From contig JAQUVX010000016.1 in NCBI GenBank assembly GCA_028693165.1, positions 1 to 64,000 of the forward strand: a stretch of DNA of 64,000 bases, written 5' to 3'. Below are positions 15,713 to 24,188 of the stretch, one piece after another. Origin of the DNA: Lachnospiraceae bacterium. Lineage in GTDB: Bacteria; Bacillota; Clostridia; Lachnospirales; Lachnospiraceae. The position numbers and the translations under genes are program-made. Under the pieces are notes generated by a model. It did not search any database. It was given only the letters and a program-made list of their open reading frames with translations, and was not told the origin of the DNA. Each line of letters opens with the position of its first letter. The first letter of the stretch is position 1.

Positions 15713-16316
15713 CTTTTATCTTATGAGGCGGAAGGTCAAATAATGCTTCCATGGCCGCAGAAATTTCCGCACACACCGCCGGACGCCCGCCGCCCTCTGC
15801 ACTGACAATGATACCGGAAATTTCGGGACGCAGCTCCTTTTCGACAATGGGGCTGTCCGCACCATTCGCCGAAGTCAGGACAGTGCTCTGGGTCTGTTCG
15901 TCACTCTCGATCTTCCGGGTGCCGCCGCCTGTGTCCTGCTCCTCGGTGACGGAGCGCGAAGTGCTTCCATCCACGTGAATGATCTTTTCACCGGAGGTTT
16001 TCAGCACGATCATCACATCCACTGCGCCCACGCCCTCCACATGCTGCAAAATCTCACGCACGCGTGCCTCCAGCTCCTGCTCATAGCTGTCCGTCACTCT
16101 GGCAGCGGCCGGAAGCGGCTGATCCGGAAGTGTCTGCCCTGCACTGCTTTCCGTCACTTCACTTCCGCCCGCACCTGCTTTTTTCATGCTGGCCGCAGCC
16201 GCACCCCATCCCGATTCTTTCCCGCCCATCGGAAGCGCCAGGATGCAGATGATCACACCCAGTGTCAGTAAAAACAGCCACTTATCTTTTTTCTTCCAGG
16301 ACCCGAATTTCAACAT
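15693..16316 (-). CDS. spoIIIAG: Stage III sporulation protein AG
   Basis: From the ATG at 16316 (CTGGAGGAGAGCC upstream) the 207-aa protein has one N-terminal transmembrane helix (about residues 14-33, KWLFLLTLGVIICILAL). A ring-building-motif-type C-terminal domain follows (YEQELEARVREILQHVEGVG ... VEKELRPEISGIIVSAEGGG). SpoIIIAG forms a mother-cell ring of the channel linking mother cell and forespore. The gene overlaps spoIIIAF by 35 nt. The usual next gene, spoIIIAH, is absent: the prophage integrase lies 96 nt away. Confidence 0.93.
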   Translation of the reverse strand: MLKFGSWKKKDKWLFLLTLGVIICILALPMGGKESGWGAAAASMKKAGAGGSEVTESSAGQTLPDQPLPAAARVTDSYEQELEARVREILQHVEGVGAVDVMIVLKTSGEKIIHVDGSTSRSVTEEQDTGGGTRKIESDEQTQSTVLTSANGADSPIVEKELRPEISGIIVSAEGGGRPAVCAEISAAMEALFDLPPHKIKVLKRVE

Positions 16317-16947
16317 GGCTCTCCTCCAGATCATAATAGGCTGCGATTTTGCGCCGCAGCCCTGCCGCCTCCTCCGAATCAACCGGTGCTTCACGCGGTG
16401 GATCGATCTGTGCATCGATCTGCGAATCGCGCTGTACTTCGATCTGTGCATCAATCTGCACCGGCTCCACCGGGCGGATTCCGTCTTTCGGCTCCAGCCC
16501 CACAGCACCGCTCTCTGCCCCTTTCACCACCGTCAGATAAACCGCCTCCACCATTCCAAACGCCTCGGTACCCTCCTGCGCATTGATGGTCACCTTACAG
16601 TCTTTCACCGTCCAGTCCATGTCCCGCGCCATCTGCGTCACATCGACTGCCACCGCCTGTTCATACTGCGCAATCACCTGCTCCAACCGCTGCGCCTCGA
16701 TTCCAAGAATATCCTGTTTGAGATCCGCCGCCTGATCCTGAAATACAAAGGATTTATAGTAGCGCGCGATCGTATCCTCCAGCTTCAGTCCGCCCACAAG
16801 AGGCTGTAACACCAGCAAAATCAATATCATTCCGGAGAACAGCCGAATATATTTTGCATACTTTTTTCCCGGCAGAAGATTTCCGAGAATCGACAGGAAC
16901 AAAAAATATCCCGTCAGATTGCGAATCCATCCGTAAAACGCTTCCAT
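16282..16947 (-). CDS. spoIIIAF: Stage III sporulation protein AF
   Basis: Starting at the ATG at 16947 (GAGAGGAGCGGGGG upstream), the product begins MEAFYGWIRNLTGYFLFLSI and has two N-terminal transmembrane helices followed by a soluble, charged domain. This matches SpoIIIAF, a membrane component of the SpoIIIA-SpoIIQ channel. The soluble domain has an unusual repeated Asp/Gln/Ile tract (VQIDAQIEVQRDSQIDAQID, about residues 180-200). An alternative start at 16980 would add eleven residues. Confidence 0.9.
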   Translation of the reverse strand: MEAFYGWIRNLTGYFLFLSILGNLLPGKKYAKYIRLFSGMILILLVLQPLVGGLKLEDTIARYYKSFVFQDQAADLKQDILGIEAQRLEQVIAQYEQAVAVDVTQMARDMDWTVKDCKVTINAQEGTEAFGMVEAVYLTVVKGAESGAVGLEPKDGIRPVEPVQIDAQIEVQRDSQIDAQIDPPREAPVDSEEAAGLRRKIAAYYDLEESHVEIRVLEEKR

Positions 16948-16983
16948 CCCCCGCTCCTCTCTGATCACAATCCGCCGCACCGT

Positions 16984-18225
16984 CTACGCAAGATACGATA
17001 CATTCGTCCCGGTGCAGATCAGCGCTATGGTAAGCACAAACAGCAGAAGCCCCGACGCGGCCAGACCCAGAAGCATTTTCTGCCCCTCAGCCACCCCCAG
17101 GATGCAGCCGACCAGACGCTTGTCTGCAATCGGCTCCAGCACCGCCGCGATCCCCCGGTACAGCATGAGAATCACCGCCAGCTTCAAAATCGGAAGCAGG
17201 CTGATCAGCAGCAGGAAAAAGACCGCCGCCGCTCCCATCGTATTTTTGATCAGTACCCCGGAGCCCAGGATCAGCTTGGTCACCGCACCGGCCCCCTGTC
17301 CGATGCCCGGAATGACCTGCAACAGTTTCTGCACGCCCACCGACCGCACCGCGTCCGCGTAGGGAAGTACCATGCCCTGAATCAGCTGGAAGCCCATGAC
17401 CACACCCAGCAGGGAACGCGTTCCATAACAAACCGCTGTTTTCAAAAGTGAGGTCATGTGGGACAGCATCTCCTCCTTCGCCATGTTGCCGGCCAGCACC
17501 AGCAGAATATACACCCGCACAAGCGGCGTCAGCAGATTCAGATACAGCCACTGCACGGCGGCGATGAGAAACAGCACAAACTCATACCAGGCCGCCGAGG
17601 TCACGCTGCTCCCCGCCCACGCCACCGCCAGAAAATACGACGGGAGCAGCACCTTCATGAACATGGCCTGGCGTTCGAGCACCTGCGCCGCGATCCGCGT
17701 ACTGTCGTAAAAGGAAGCCGCCAGCACCGTAAACGCCAGCAGATAGGTCATGAAAAAGCCCGTTTCCGAAATCTGGTTCTCCGAAAAGATCTCGGAAAAG
17801 CCGGAAAAGATCGCACCGATTACCCCAAGCGCCAAAAGCTGTCCGGCCAGATGTCCGCTGCGCCGGATTTCTCCGAACAGCGTTTCCTCCGCTGCCTTTA
17901 AGAGAATCTTTGTCGCCGCATCGGCATCCTGCGCCATCAGCGCCTTGACCAGAGCCGAGAACGACAGCTCCGGCCCAATCCCGTCCGTCTCCTCCCGCAA
18001 AAACCGGTCGATGTCCTCCCAGCCCGCCTGCACCTCCGGGTCCAGAGAGAGTTCCGACTCCTGCGCTCCATAAGCCACCATGCGTCCGCTGATTCCGCTG
18101 CTCCCCCACCCAGCCACGCAGGCGCACGCACCCATGCAGGAAATCCAGATCAGCACCCGCACCGCCAGCACAAGTCTGCCAAACCTTCTAAGTGCTCTAA
18201 GCCGTCCAGGCCGTCCCCCGCTCAT
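16984..18225 (-). CDS. spoIIIAE: Stage III sporulation protein AE
   Basis: The ATG at 18225 overlaps the spoIIIAD stop (ATGA), giving 413 aa, close to the family length of about 400. A signal-like N-terminal helix precedes a soluble segment. A series of transmembrane helices follows (for example LAGQLLALGVIGAIFSGF, FFMTYLLAFTVLAASFY and LIQGMVLPYADAV), as in SpoIIIAE, a polytopic, export-apparatus-like channel protein. An upstream open stretch to 18501 lies in the wrong frame of spoIIIAD and is rejected. Confidence 0.93.
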   Translation of the reverse strand: MSGGRPGRLRALRRFGRLVLAVRVLIWISCMGACACVAGWGSSGISGRMVAYGAQESELSLDPEVQAGWEDIDRFLREETDGIGPELSFSALVKALMAQDADAATKILLKAAEETLFGEIRRSGHLAGQLLALGVIGAIFSGFSEIFSENQISETGFFMTYLLAFTVLAASFYDSTRIAAQVLERQAMFMKVLLPSYFLAVAWAGSSVTSAAWYEFVLFLIAAVQWLYLNLLTPLVRVYILLVLAGNMAKEEMLSHMTSLLKTAVCYGTRSLLGVVMGFQLIQGMVLPYADAVRSVGVQKLLQVIPGIGQGAGAVTKLILGSGVLIKNTMGAAAVFFLLLISLLPILKLAVILMLYRGIAAVLEPIADKRLVGCILGVAEGQKMLLGLAASGLLLFVLTIALICTGTNVSYLA

Positions 18226-18608
18226 ACCAGAAAGCCCTGCAGCGTCTCCAAAAGTGCCAGGACAATCGGCATACTGACCGCCAGGATCGACAGCTTTCCA
18301 AAGATCTCGATCTGACTTCCCAGCGCTCCATAGCCCGCATCCTTGCAGATCCCTGACGCAAATTCTGCGATGTAGGTAATGCCGGTCATTTTCATCAGCG
18401 TCGTCAGATAGACCCGGTTCAGCCGGATAAATTCCTGTACCTGCTCCATCGCACGAAAGATTGTCTCCATCTTCGCCACGCCGTAAAAGAAAATAAAACA
18501 TCCGGCCGCCAGCACCAGATACGTCCCGTATTCCCCCTTAAGCCCCTTCATCTGCACCGACAAAAGCACCGCCGTAATTCCCACAATCCCGATCGTGATC
18601 ACCGTCAT
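18222..18608 (-). CDS. spoIIIAD: Stage III sporulation protein AD
   Basis: The 128-aa polytopic membrane protein (MTVITIGIVGITAVLLSVQM ... KMTGITYIAEFASGICKDAG) matches SpoIIIAD, which resembles small type III secretion export proteins. GTAGGTGATACG precedes the ATG. It is flanked by spoIIIAC and spoIIIAE with minimal gaps, as in all endospore formers. Confidence 0.93.
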   Translation of the reverse strand: MTVITIGIVGITAVLLSVQMKGLKGEYGTYLVLAAGCFIFFYGVAKMETIFRAMEQVQEFIRLNRVYLTTLMKMTGITYIAEFASGICKDAGYGALGSQIEIFGKLSILAVSMPIVLALLETLQGFLV

Positions 18609-18616
18609 CGTATCAC

Positions 18617-18811
18617 CTACAATGCAAACAGATTTTTAATAGTTTCAAACAATTCATAAATATAAGGGACCATCCAGAAAAGGACGAGGATCAGCCCCGC
18701 CAGACTCGTCAAAAATGCCTGCTCCTCCCGTCCGCTGTGCTTTAACACCTGACAGATCACCGACACCAAAATCCCCACCGCCGCGATCTTAAAGATCAGA
18801 TTAACCCCCAT
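18617..18811 (-). CDS. spoIIIAC: Stage III sporulation protein AC
   Basis: The 64-aa product from ATG 18811 begins MGVNLIFKIAAVGILVSVIC, aligning with the MGVDVNVIFQIA start of Bacillus SpoIIIAC. It has two transmembrane helices. AAAGGGGATGAAAACG lies upstream; in-frame ATGs at 18820 and 18832 are less well spaced. It is a small export-apparatus-like subunit of the SpoIIIA complex. Confidence 0.9.
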   Translation of the reverse strand: MGVNLIFKIAAVGILVSVICQVLKHSGREEQAFLTSLAGLILVLFWMVPYIYELFETIKNLFAL

Positions 18812-18836
18812 CGTTTTCATCCCCTTTCCCAATACA

Positions 18837-19373
18837 TCAGACCAGAAGGATCGTCAAAAACAAACCTCCCATAATCCCCAGACTGCTGTAGATCCGGCAG
18901 CGCTCCGTCTTATGTGCCCGCAGATCCCCGATGCGCAGATCCAGCTGTTCCAGATACAGCAACAGGTTTCGCTCCTGCATCTCCTTGTCCAGAAATCCAA
19001 GATGCTCTCCCAGTTCCCCCAGCACCTGCCTGTCCGATTGTTCCATTGCAAGACCGTCCTGCTCGCTCCCCGCCACTTCCTCCTGCCAGATTCGGTAAAA
19101 CGCCTCCCCCTGCTGCGCCTCAATCCGCCCGGCCACCCGGCCAAACAGACGTGACAATGCCCCCTCCGTGCGGTCTCCCACGACCTCAAACGCTTCCTGA
19201 AGCGGAGCGCTTGCGTAGGTAATCTGGCCTTTCAGCAGAAAAATCATCTGCCTTAGCTGCTCTAACTCCCGCAGCCGCTGTCCATACCGGGCAGCCAGGC
19301 TGTATCCATAGCCCGCACTGCCCGCAATGATCAGGATTGCACCTGTGAATTTCAATACAAACTGCAAATTCAT
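18837..19373 (-). CDS. spoIIIAB: Stage III sporulation protein AB
   Basis: The product starts MNLQFVLKFTGAILIIAGSA and has an N-terminal transmembrane helix. A helical cytosolic domain similar to GspF-like pilus platform proteins follows (RELEQLRQMIFLLKGQITYA), then a C-terminal hydrophobic end. SpoIIIAB anchors the SpoIIIAA ATPase at the membrane. The ATG at 19373 has GGAG five bases upstream and overlaps the spoIIIAA stop; a GTG two codons earlier is possible. Confidence 0.92.
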   Translation of the reverse strand: MNLQFVLKFTGAILIIAGSAGYGYSLAARYGQRLRELEQLRQMIFLLKGQITYASAPLQEAFEVVGDRTEGALSRLFGRVAGRIEAQQGEAFYRIWQEEVAGSEQDGLAMEQSDRQVLGELGEHLGFLDKEMQERNLLLYLEQLDLRIGDLRAHKTERCRIYSSLGIMGGLFLTILLV

Positions 19374-20335
19374 ATACACTCCACTCCAACCGGATACAGC
19401 TTTGTCCCACGAGAATCATAGATCTGGTCCACGTTTCCGACCTTGCCGCGGTTGTTCAGTATGATGTAGCGCTCAAACCACCGTTCCATGACCATTTTCC
19501 GAAGCACCGGTTTCTGTTTGATGTCCTCGATTGAGCTCCCATGCACCGTGGCGATCAGCTTGCAGCCACAGTTCATCACATACTCGATGGCCTCCAAATC
19601 CTCCCGGCTCCCAATCTCATCCACGGCGATGACCCGCGGGGACATGGTCCGAATCAGCATCATCATCCCCTGCACCTTCGGGCAGCAGTCCAGAATATCC
19701 GTGCGAATCCCAAGCTCATTCTGCGGAATTCCCTGATAGCACGCGCCGATCTCCGAGCGCTCATCGATGACGCCGACCGTCAGCCCCGGCTCCGGCCCTG
19801 TCCCATTGGAGACCTGCCGGATAATATCCCGCAGCAGCGTCGTCTTGCCGCAGCGGGGCGGGGAGATGATGAGCGTATGCTGAATTTCCCCACCGGAATA
19901 AAGGTAGGGAAGCACCATCGACGCGCAACCCCTGACCTGATGTGAAAGACGCACGTTGATAAACGATATGAACTTCATGCTGCGGATTCCATGCTCGTCC
20001 GCGATCGTCTTGCCGGCGATGCCGATGCGATGTCCGCCCTGTATGGTAATGAATCCCTGCTTGATTTCTTCCTCAAACGCATACAGCGAATAATTGCTCA
20101 TATATTCCAGCGTTTCCTTCAATTCCTGTCTGGAAACCATATAGGCTTCCTCCGCCCGTTTGCTCAAATTGCCTTCCGGAGTAATGTAATATTCATGATT
20201 ATTGTAGATCATAAGAAGTGGTGCATGAATTCTCAGACGTATCTCTTGTACCTGTTCAAAATCCGCTGAAAGCTGCTTAAGAATGGTTCTGATATCTTTT
20301 GAAAAAATCTTGATCAGTTCTTCCCGTTTATCCAA
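19370..20335 (-). CDS. spoIIIAA: Stage III sporulation protein AA, secretion-type ATPase
   Basis: The 321-aa ATPase has Walker A PPRCGKTTLL (about residue 162) and Walker B VIAVDEIG (about 236), with conserved ERSEIG and ATVHGSS segments as in SpoIIIAA, relative of GspE/PilT ATPases. It powers the feeding-tube channel during engulfment. A TTG start at 20335 follows GGGGGAGGGGTGATT. It is the first gene of the spoIIIA operon. Confidence 0.94.
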   Translation of the reverse strand: MDKREELIKIFSKDIRTILKQLSADFEQVQEIRLRIHAPLLMIYNNHEYYITPEGNLSKRAEEAYMVSRQELKETLEYMSNYSLYAFEEEIKQGFITIQGGHRIGIAGKTIADEHGIRSMKFISFINVRLSHQVRGCASMVLPYLYSGGEIQHTLIISPPRCGKTTLLRDIIRQVSNGTGPEPGLTVGVIDERSEIGACYQGIPQNELGIRTDILDCCPKVQGMMMLIRTMSPRVIAVDEIGSREDLEAIEYVMNCGCKLIATVHGSSIEDIKQKPVLRKMVMERWFERYIILNNRGKVGNVDQIYDSRGTKLYPVGVECI

Positions 20336-20385
20336 AAATCACCCCTCCCCCATAGTAATATATGAGGGAAAGGGTGATTTATGAT
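20336..20385 (-). promoter_or_regulatory. Candidate sigma-E promoter and hairpin ahead of spoIIIAA
   Basis: On the minus strand CATATATT resembles the sigma-E -10 element, with an ATCATA -35-like hexamer about 15 nt upstream; spoIIIA is a sigma-E operon in Bacillus. AAATCACCC and GGGTGATTT flank this element and form a hairpin whose 3' arm contains the ribosome binding site and is followed by TTTTT. The hairpin may also terminate the upstream gene. Sigma assignment is inference. Confidence 0.35.
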
Positions 20386-20390
20386 GAAAT

Positions 20391-21134
20391 CTATGAATTC
20401 TGTAATAACCCGGACGCGTCAAAGTGATAGGTCACACCATCCACATTGGTGTCGCCCGTTACCATCGCGCCGGATGGCAGGCAGTAATAACGTCCGCCGT
20501 TCCAGTCGATCCAGCCCGTTACCATGTATCCCTGGTCATTAAAATAATACCAGATTCCTTTTGCCGTATCCTGCCACCAGCCGTTGGCCTGGAACGTTCC
20601 GTCCGAGAGACGATAGCGCCAGCCTGCCGCATCCTGCTGCCACTCCGGGGTATAGATCGCGCTGATCTCCTTCGAAACCTTCGTCTCTCCAAGCGCACCA
20701 GGGCCTGAGTTGGAAGTATCCAATGTACCGCCGCTTCGAATCAGCTCCGCAAAGCCCTCATCAATATAGATGCTGTCCGAGAGATCAGACCAGTAACCAT
20801 CGCTGAACTCCTTAGATTTATCCTTCGCGAGAGCACGCACCTTGAACGTATATTCCCCTTCATGTTTCAAAAATTTCTCCAGATTGAAGCGTGTCTTCTG
20901 CGTCTTTATCGTATCGACCCTGCTGTCATCCCGATACAGATAAATCTCATACCGGAATGCATCTTCTACCTCTTCCCATCTTGCAACCGTCGTATTGTCC
21001 TCATCCCAGTAGACATCGGATACGGTCTCAAGCCGCTCCTTCGTCTTAGCCCAGATGGTGGTCGCACAAATCAGTGACAGCAGCACCGCCGTCACGCACA
21101 TCGCCGCACGTCTTCCTGTTCGATTCTGTTTCAT
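20391..21134 (-). CDS. Secreted protein with choline/glucan-binding repeats
   Basis: The 247-aa protein has a signal peptide (AAMCVTAVLLSLICATTIWA) and an N-terminal domain resembling a fibronectin-III fold (ARWEEVEDAFRYEIYLYRDD). Three C-terminal cell-wall-binding repeats follow (GWRYRLSDGTFQANGWWQD, GIWYYFNDQGYMVTGWID, GRYYCLPSGAMVTGD). Such repeats bind choline or wall polysaccharide. No catalytic domain is visible, so a structural or wall-associated role is likely. GAAAGGAGCAATTACT precedes the ATG. Confidence 0.85.
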   Translation of the reverse strand: MKQNRTGRRAAMCVTAVLLSLICATTIWAKTKERLETVSDVYWDEDNTTVARWEEVEDAFRYEIYLYRDDSRVDTIKTQKTRFNLEKFLKHEGEYTFKVRALAKDKSKEFSDGYWSDLSDSIYIDEGFAELIRSGGTLDTSNSGPGALGETKVSKEISAIYTPEWQQDAAGWRYRLSDGTFQANGWWQDTAKGIWYYFNDQGYMVTGWIDWNGGRYYCLPSGAMVTGDTNVDGVTYHFDASGLLQNS

Positions 21135-21171
21135 AGTAATTGCTCCTTTCCTGTCTGCACCCCTGTTTGTT

Positions 21172-21651
21172 TTATTTGTGATAGGGCTCTCCCGCCAAAA
21201 TGCGGTAGCCTCGGTAAATCTGTTCCAGCAAAATCACCCGCATCAACTGATGTGGAAATGTCATGCGTGAAAAACTCAGCTGATAATCCGCCCGCGCAAG
21301 CACCGCCTCCGAAAGCCCCAGGGACCCGCCGATGATCCACACAATCTGGCTCTGTCCCCCGATCCCCAGTTTATCGATCTTCGCAGCCAGCTGTTCCGAT
21401 GAGAGCTGATCGCCCTGAATGGCAAGTGCAATCACATAGGCTCCATCCCTGACCTGCGCCAGAATCCGTTCCCCCTCCCGGTCCCGGATCTGCTGCTCCT
21501 GAAGTTCGCTGGCCTTATCCGGTGTCTTTTCATCCGCCACCTGAAGGATCTCCAGTTTGCAGTAGCGGCTCAATCGCTTGCTGTACTCCGCGATGGCATC
21601 CACATAGAACTTTTCTTTGATCTTGCCAACGGTAATCAATGTAATCTTCAT
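21172..21651 (-). CDS. rlmH: 23S rRNA (pseudouridine1915-N3)-methyltransferase
   Basis: The 159-aa protein is RlmH: MKITLITVGKIKEKFYVDAI at the start, the SPOUT-fold core (VWIIGGSLGLSEAVLARADY) and the invariant C-terminal knot segment (SRMTFPHQLMRVILLEQIYR, then GEPYHK). It methylates pseudouridine 1915 in helix 69 of 23S rRNA using SAM. Length equals that of the family. GGGAGAACGACCTGAC precedes the ATG. Confidence 0.96.
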   Translation of the reverse strand: MKITLITVGKIKEKFYVDAIAEYSKRLSRYCKLEILQVADEKTPDKASELQEQQIRDREGERILAQVRDGAYVIALAIQGDQLSSEQLAAKIDKLGIGGQSQIVWIIGGSLGLSEAVLARADYQLSFSRMTFPHQLMRVILLEQIYRGYRILAGEPYHK

Positions 21652-21652
21652 G

Positions 21653-22663
21653 TCAGGTCGTTCTCCCGTGTTTCTTCTGCAATGCCTCCTGCCGGATGTC
21701 CCGTCCGGATCTGACCAGCTTCACCTTCCTTCCGGTCTCCCGTCGATGAATGCCATAGGTCAGTTCCAGGAAATGTCCCACCTCCTGCCATGCTTCCCGG
21801 CTCTCCGGAATCAAACGAAGCGCCATCTGAAACACATGAAACATTCCATCATACACCGATACTCTCAGTCTCCCGTGAACCTTGCGGATCTTGTCCGCCA
21901 CCGTGAGTGTATCGCTTAAGAGCACCTCCTCGCTTCCCACCTGCATCAAAATGGGAGGAAACTGATCAAATTCTCCAAACATCGGAGAAAGATAAGGATC
22001 TGTCGGATCTGCATCCCCAATGTAAGTCGAATGGTAAAGCATATTGTCCGTCGTCCCGCCAAACTGCGGATCGTTGTTGAAATTGGTCACATGGGACTCT
22101 CCGCTGTTGGTCAGATCCGTCCAGGGCGACATGACCACGATCCCCGCCGGAAGCGGCATCCCATGATCCCGCAGATACAAGGTCAGAGCCAGTGTCAGAC
22201 CGCCGCCCGCCGAATCTCCGGCGATCACGATCTTCTCCGGCGCATAATGCCGTTCCTTCAGCAGCCACTCATAAGCGGCCACCGCATCCTCCAGCGCCGC
22301 CGGATAAGGGCACTCCGGAGCCACCCGGTAATCAATGGTCAGTACATCACCGCCCATGCTCCGCTTGGAATACTGAACTGCAAAATCCCGATAAGTGTTC
22401 TTCATAGGGCCGATGTAACCGCCCCCATGAATTTGCAGGATCACGCGCCCGGTACACACTCCCGCCGGCCGCAGATACTCCATCTTAAACAACGGCATCT
22501 CAATAATCTCGTATTCATATTCTGCCGGGCAAATCCATGCGGGTTCTACAGGATTCATGCGAAATTCTCCTGTCTGAAACTTATGTCCCATGGCCGAGTC
22601 CATCATGTTCTTCATCATGTCTCGGACCATTTTCCCGCGCAGACTCACGCTCTCTTTTCTCAT
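21653..22663 (-). CDS. Alpha/beta hydrolase (HSL/acetyl-esterase type)
   Basis: The 336-aa protein has the oxyanion-hole motif HGGGYIG (about residue 79), the nucleophile motif GDSAGGG (about 150) and late DPT and His-containing segments (GMFHVFQMA). This is the hormone-sensitive-lipase-type esterase family. AGGAGGTTTGA precedes the ATG. It follows directly the condensation-type acyltransferase gene, suggesting a joint acyl-ester function. The substrate is unknown. Confidence 0.88.
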   Translation of the reverse strand: MRKESVSLRGKMVRDMMKNMMDSAMGHKFQTGEFRMNPVEPAWICPAEYEYEIIEMPLFKMEYLRPAGVCTGRVILQIHGGGYIGPMKNTYRDFAVQYSKRSMGGDVLTIDYRVAPECPYPAALEDAVAAYEWLLKERHYAPEKIVIAGDSAGGGLTLALTLYLRDHGMPLPAGIVVMSPWTDLTNSGESHVTNFNNDPQFGGTTDNMLYHSTYIGDADPTDPYLSPMFGEFDQFPPILMQVGSEEVLLSDTLTVADKIRKVHGRLRVSVYDGMFHVFQMALRLIPESREAWQEVGHFLELTYGIHRRETGRKVKLVRSGRDIRQEALQKKHGRTT

Positions 22664-22682
22664 TCAAACCTCCTGATTATGC

Positions 22683-24146
22683 TTAGACGTGAAATCTCCG
22701 ATTCAATTCCTCTTTCCAGCTCCGCCGCCCCGCCAGACAATCCACAACGCCACGCGCTGCCTGCCCGGAAGTATTGCCGACCTGCTTTACAACCCGCCGT
22801 GCCTTCGCTTCTCCCCCTTTGCGAAGGATCAGAATCTTGCGCACGCGCGGATACATATCCCGCTTTCTGGCCGCGCAAAGCTCATTGCCCTCCAGGCGAA
22901 CCGAAACGCCATCCTCCTTCAGTTTCCGGAAAAAACGTTTCTGAAGACGACTGTCCGCAAAAACCGACGTAAACGTAATCACCATCTCATCGCCGTAAGC
23001 ACAGACCGCACATTTCATCGGCTGGCGTCTGGAAACTCCGATCATCAAATGAAACCGCTCGATATCATCCGCGTATTCCGGCTCCATCTTAATCGGTCCG
23101 ATATTGGAGAGCGTCATCGTATACGCGCGATCCTTTAAGCGGAAAACCAGCCCAAGACCGATCCGTTTGATCACCAGCGGGATAATACGCAGATACCACT
23201 TCTTTTCGTTTGATACATTATAAGAAATATTTTCTTCCAGGCGGTCCTTGTCAATCTTCCGGTCCATCTGCCGGCTGACCTTGCGCAGCAGCGTATCAAA
23301 ATCCATCTTGGGATCATGAAACAGATATCCGATCATGGTAACTGCGAAAAAGTTCGACATGGTCTCCGAACCGAAGAAGGCCCGCAGGTTGATCGGCAGA
23401 TTCAAAACCACCGCCCGTCCGCAGCTCTTTCCTTCCAGATATTCCTGCCAGATCGACCAGATCAGCGCCGTCACAAGATACTTGGTAATGCTGACATCCT
23501 TCTTATGACAAATAGGCTTCAGTTCCGAAACCCTGACATAGCCGTGCAGCACCTGGCCGCTTCCCAGCGGAAGATAATCTCCATAGAGGCGGTAGGCCGG
23601 ATTGGAGCTGTAGCTGCGGTGGTGCATCTCCCGGTAATTCTTCAGGTAGCTGTCCTCCACCGAGAACTGCTGAACCGATGGCTTCTCATCCTCCGGCTCC
23701 CACGGCTGCGTCTTTCCCTTACTCAGATGAAGATACTGCTCCGTCAGGCTCCTTAAGAAATTCACAGCGCCAAGTCCATCCGTCAATGCATGAAATACCT
23801 CCAGATTGATCCGGCGTTCATAATACGTCACGCGGAACAGAAACTTCCGGTTGGCATGTGGATCAATATATTTGCATGGATACGTGTTCTCATGCTGAAT
23901 CTGCGGAATCTTCGTGTTCTCCTCCAGATAATACCAGAACAGACCTCTCCGCAGCTTGACGCGAAAGTTTTGAATATGAGGCAGAATGTCCTCCAGCGCC
24001 TGCTGCAAAAACTCCGGCTGCACCGGTTCTTTGAGCGTCACGGAAATCCGAAATACCTGACTCATGTTTTCATTTGCAATGACCGGGAAAATATTTGCCG
24101 TGTTGTCCAGTCTCCTCCACGGCAGCTTTATTTTGTCCTCTTCCAT
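22683..24146 (-). CDS. Condensation/alcohol-acetyltransferase-like acyltransferase
   Basis: The 487-aa protein belongs to the CoA-dependent acyltransferase superfamily (AATase/condensation fold): it has the HxxxDG motif in EVFHALTDGLGAVNF (about residue 116), and a FFAVTMIGYL bridging-type region. It could acylate an alcohol or lipid. The last 90 residues include a Lys/Arg-rich tail (ARKRDMYPRVRKILILRKGG) not part of the core. It is followed by an esterase gene with a 19-nt gap, suggesting an operon. Substrate unknown. Confidence 0.75.
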   Translation of the reverse strand: MEEDKIKLPWRRLDNTANIFPVIANENMSQVFRISVTLKEPVQPEFLQQALEDILPHIQNFRVKLRRGLFWYYLEENTKIPQIQHENTYPCKYIDPHANRKFLFRVTYYERRINLEVFHALTDGLGAVNFLRSLTEQYLHLSKGKTQPWEPEDEKPSVQQFSVEDSYLKNYREMHHRSYSSNPAYRLYGDYLPLGSGQVLHGYVRVSELKPICHKKDVSITKYLVTALIWSIWQEYLEGKSCGRAVVLNLPINLRAFFGSETMSNFFAVTMIGYLFHDPKMDFDTLLRKVSRQMDRKIDKDRLEENISYNVSNEKKWYLRIIPLVIKRIGLGLVFRLKDRAYTMTLSNIGPIKMEPEYADDIERFHLMIGVSRRQPMKCAVCAYGDEMVITFTSVFADSRLQKRFFRKLKEDGVSVRLEGNELCAARKRDMYPRVRKILILRKGGEAKARRVVKQVGNTSGQAARGVVDCLAGRRSWKEELNRRFHV

Positions 24147-24188
24147 CTCAAGTCCTCGTCTCTGGAATCATATGATCCCTGTTTCCTG

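Noticed and set aside
16317-16508. Longer start for spoIIIAG
   Set aside because: The extra 64 residues are Arg-rich and only read through spoIIIAF in another frame; ATG 16316 has the ribosome binding site and the family start.
18226-18501. Longer start for spoIIIAE
   Set aside because: It overlaps spoIIIAD in another frame; ATG 18225 gives the ATGA junction and family length.
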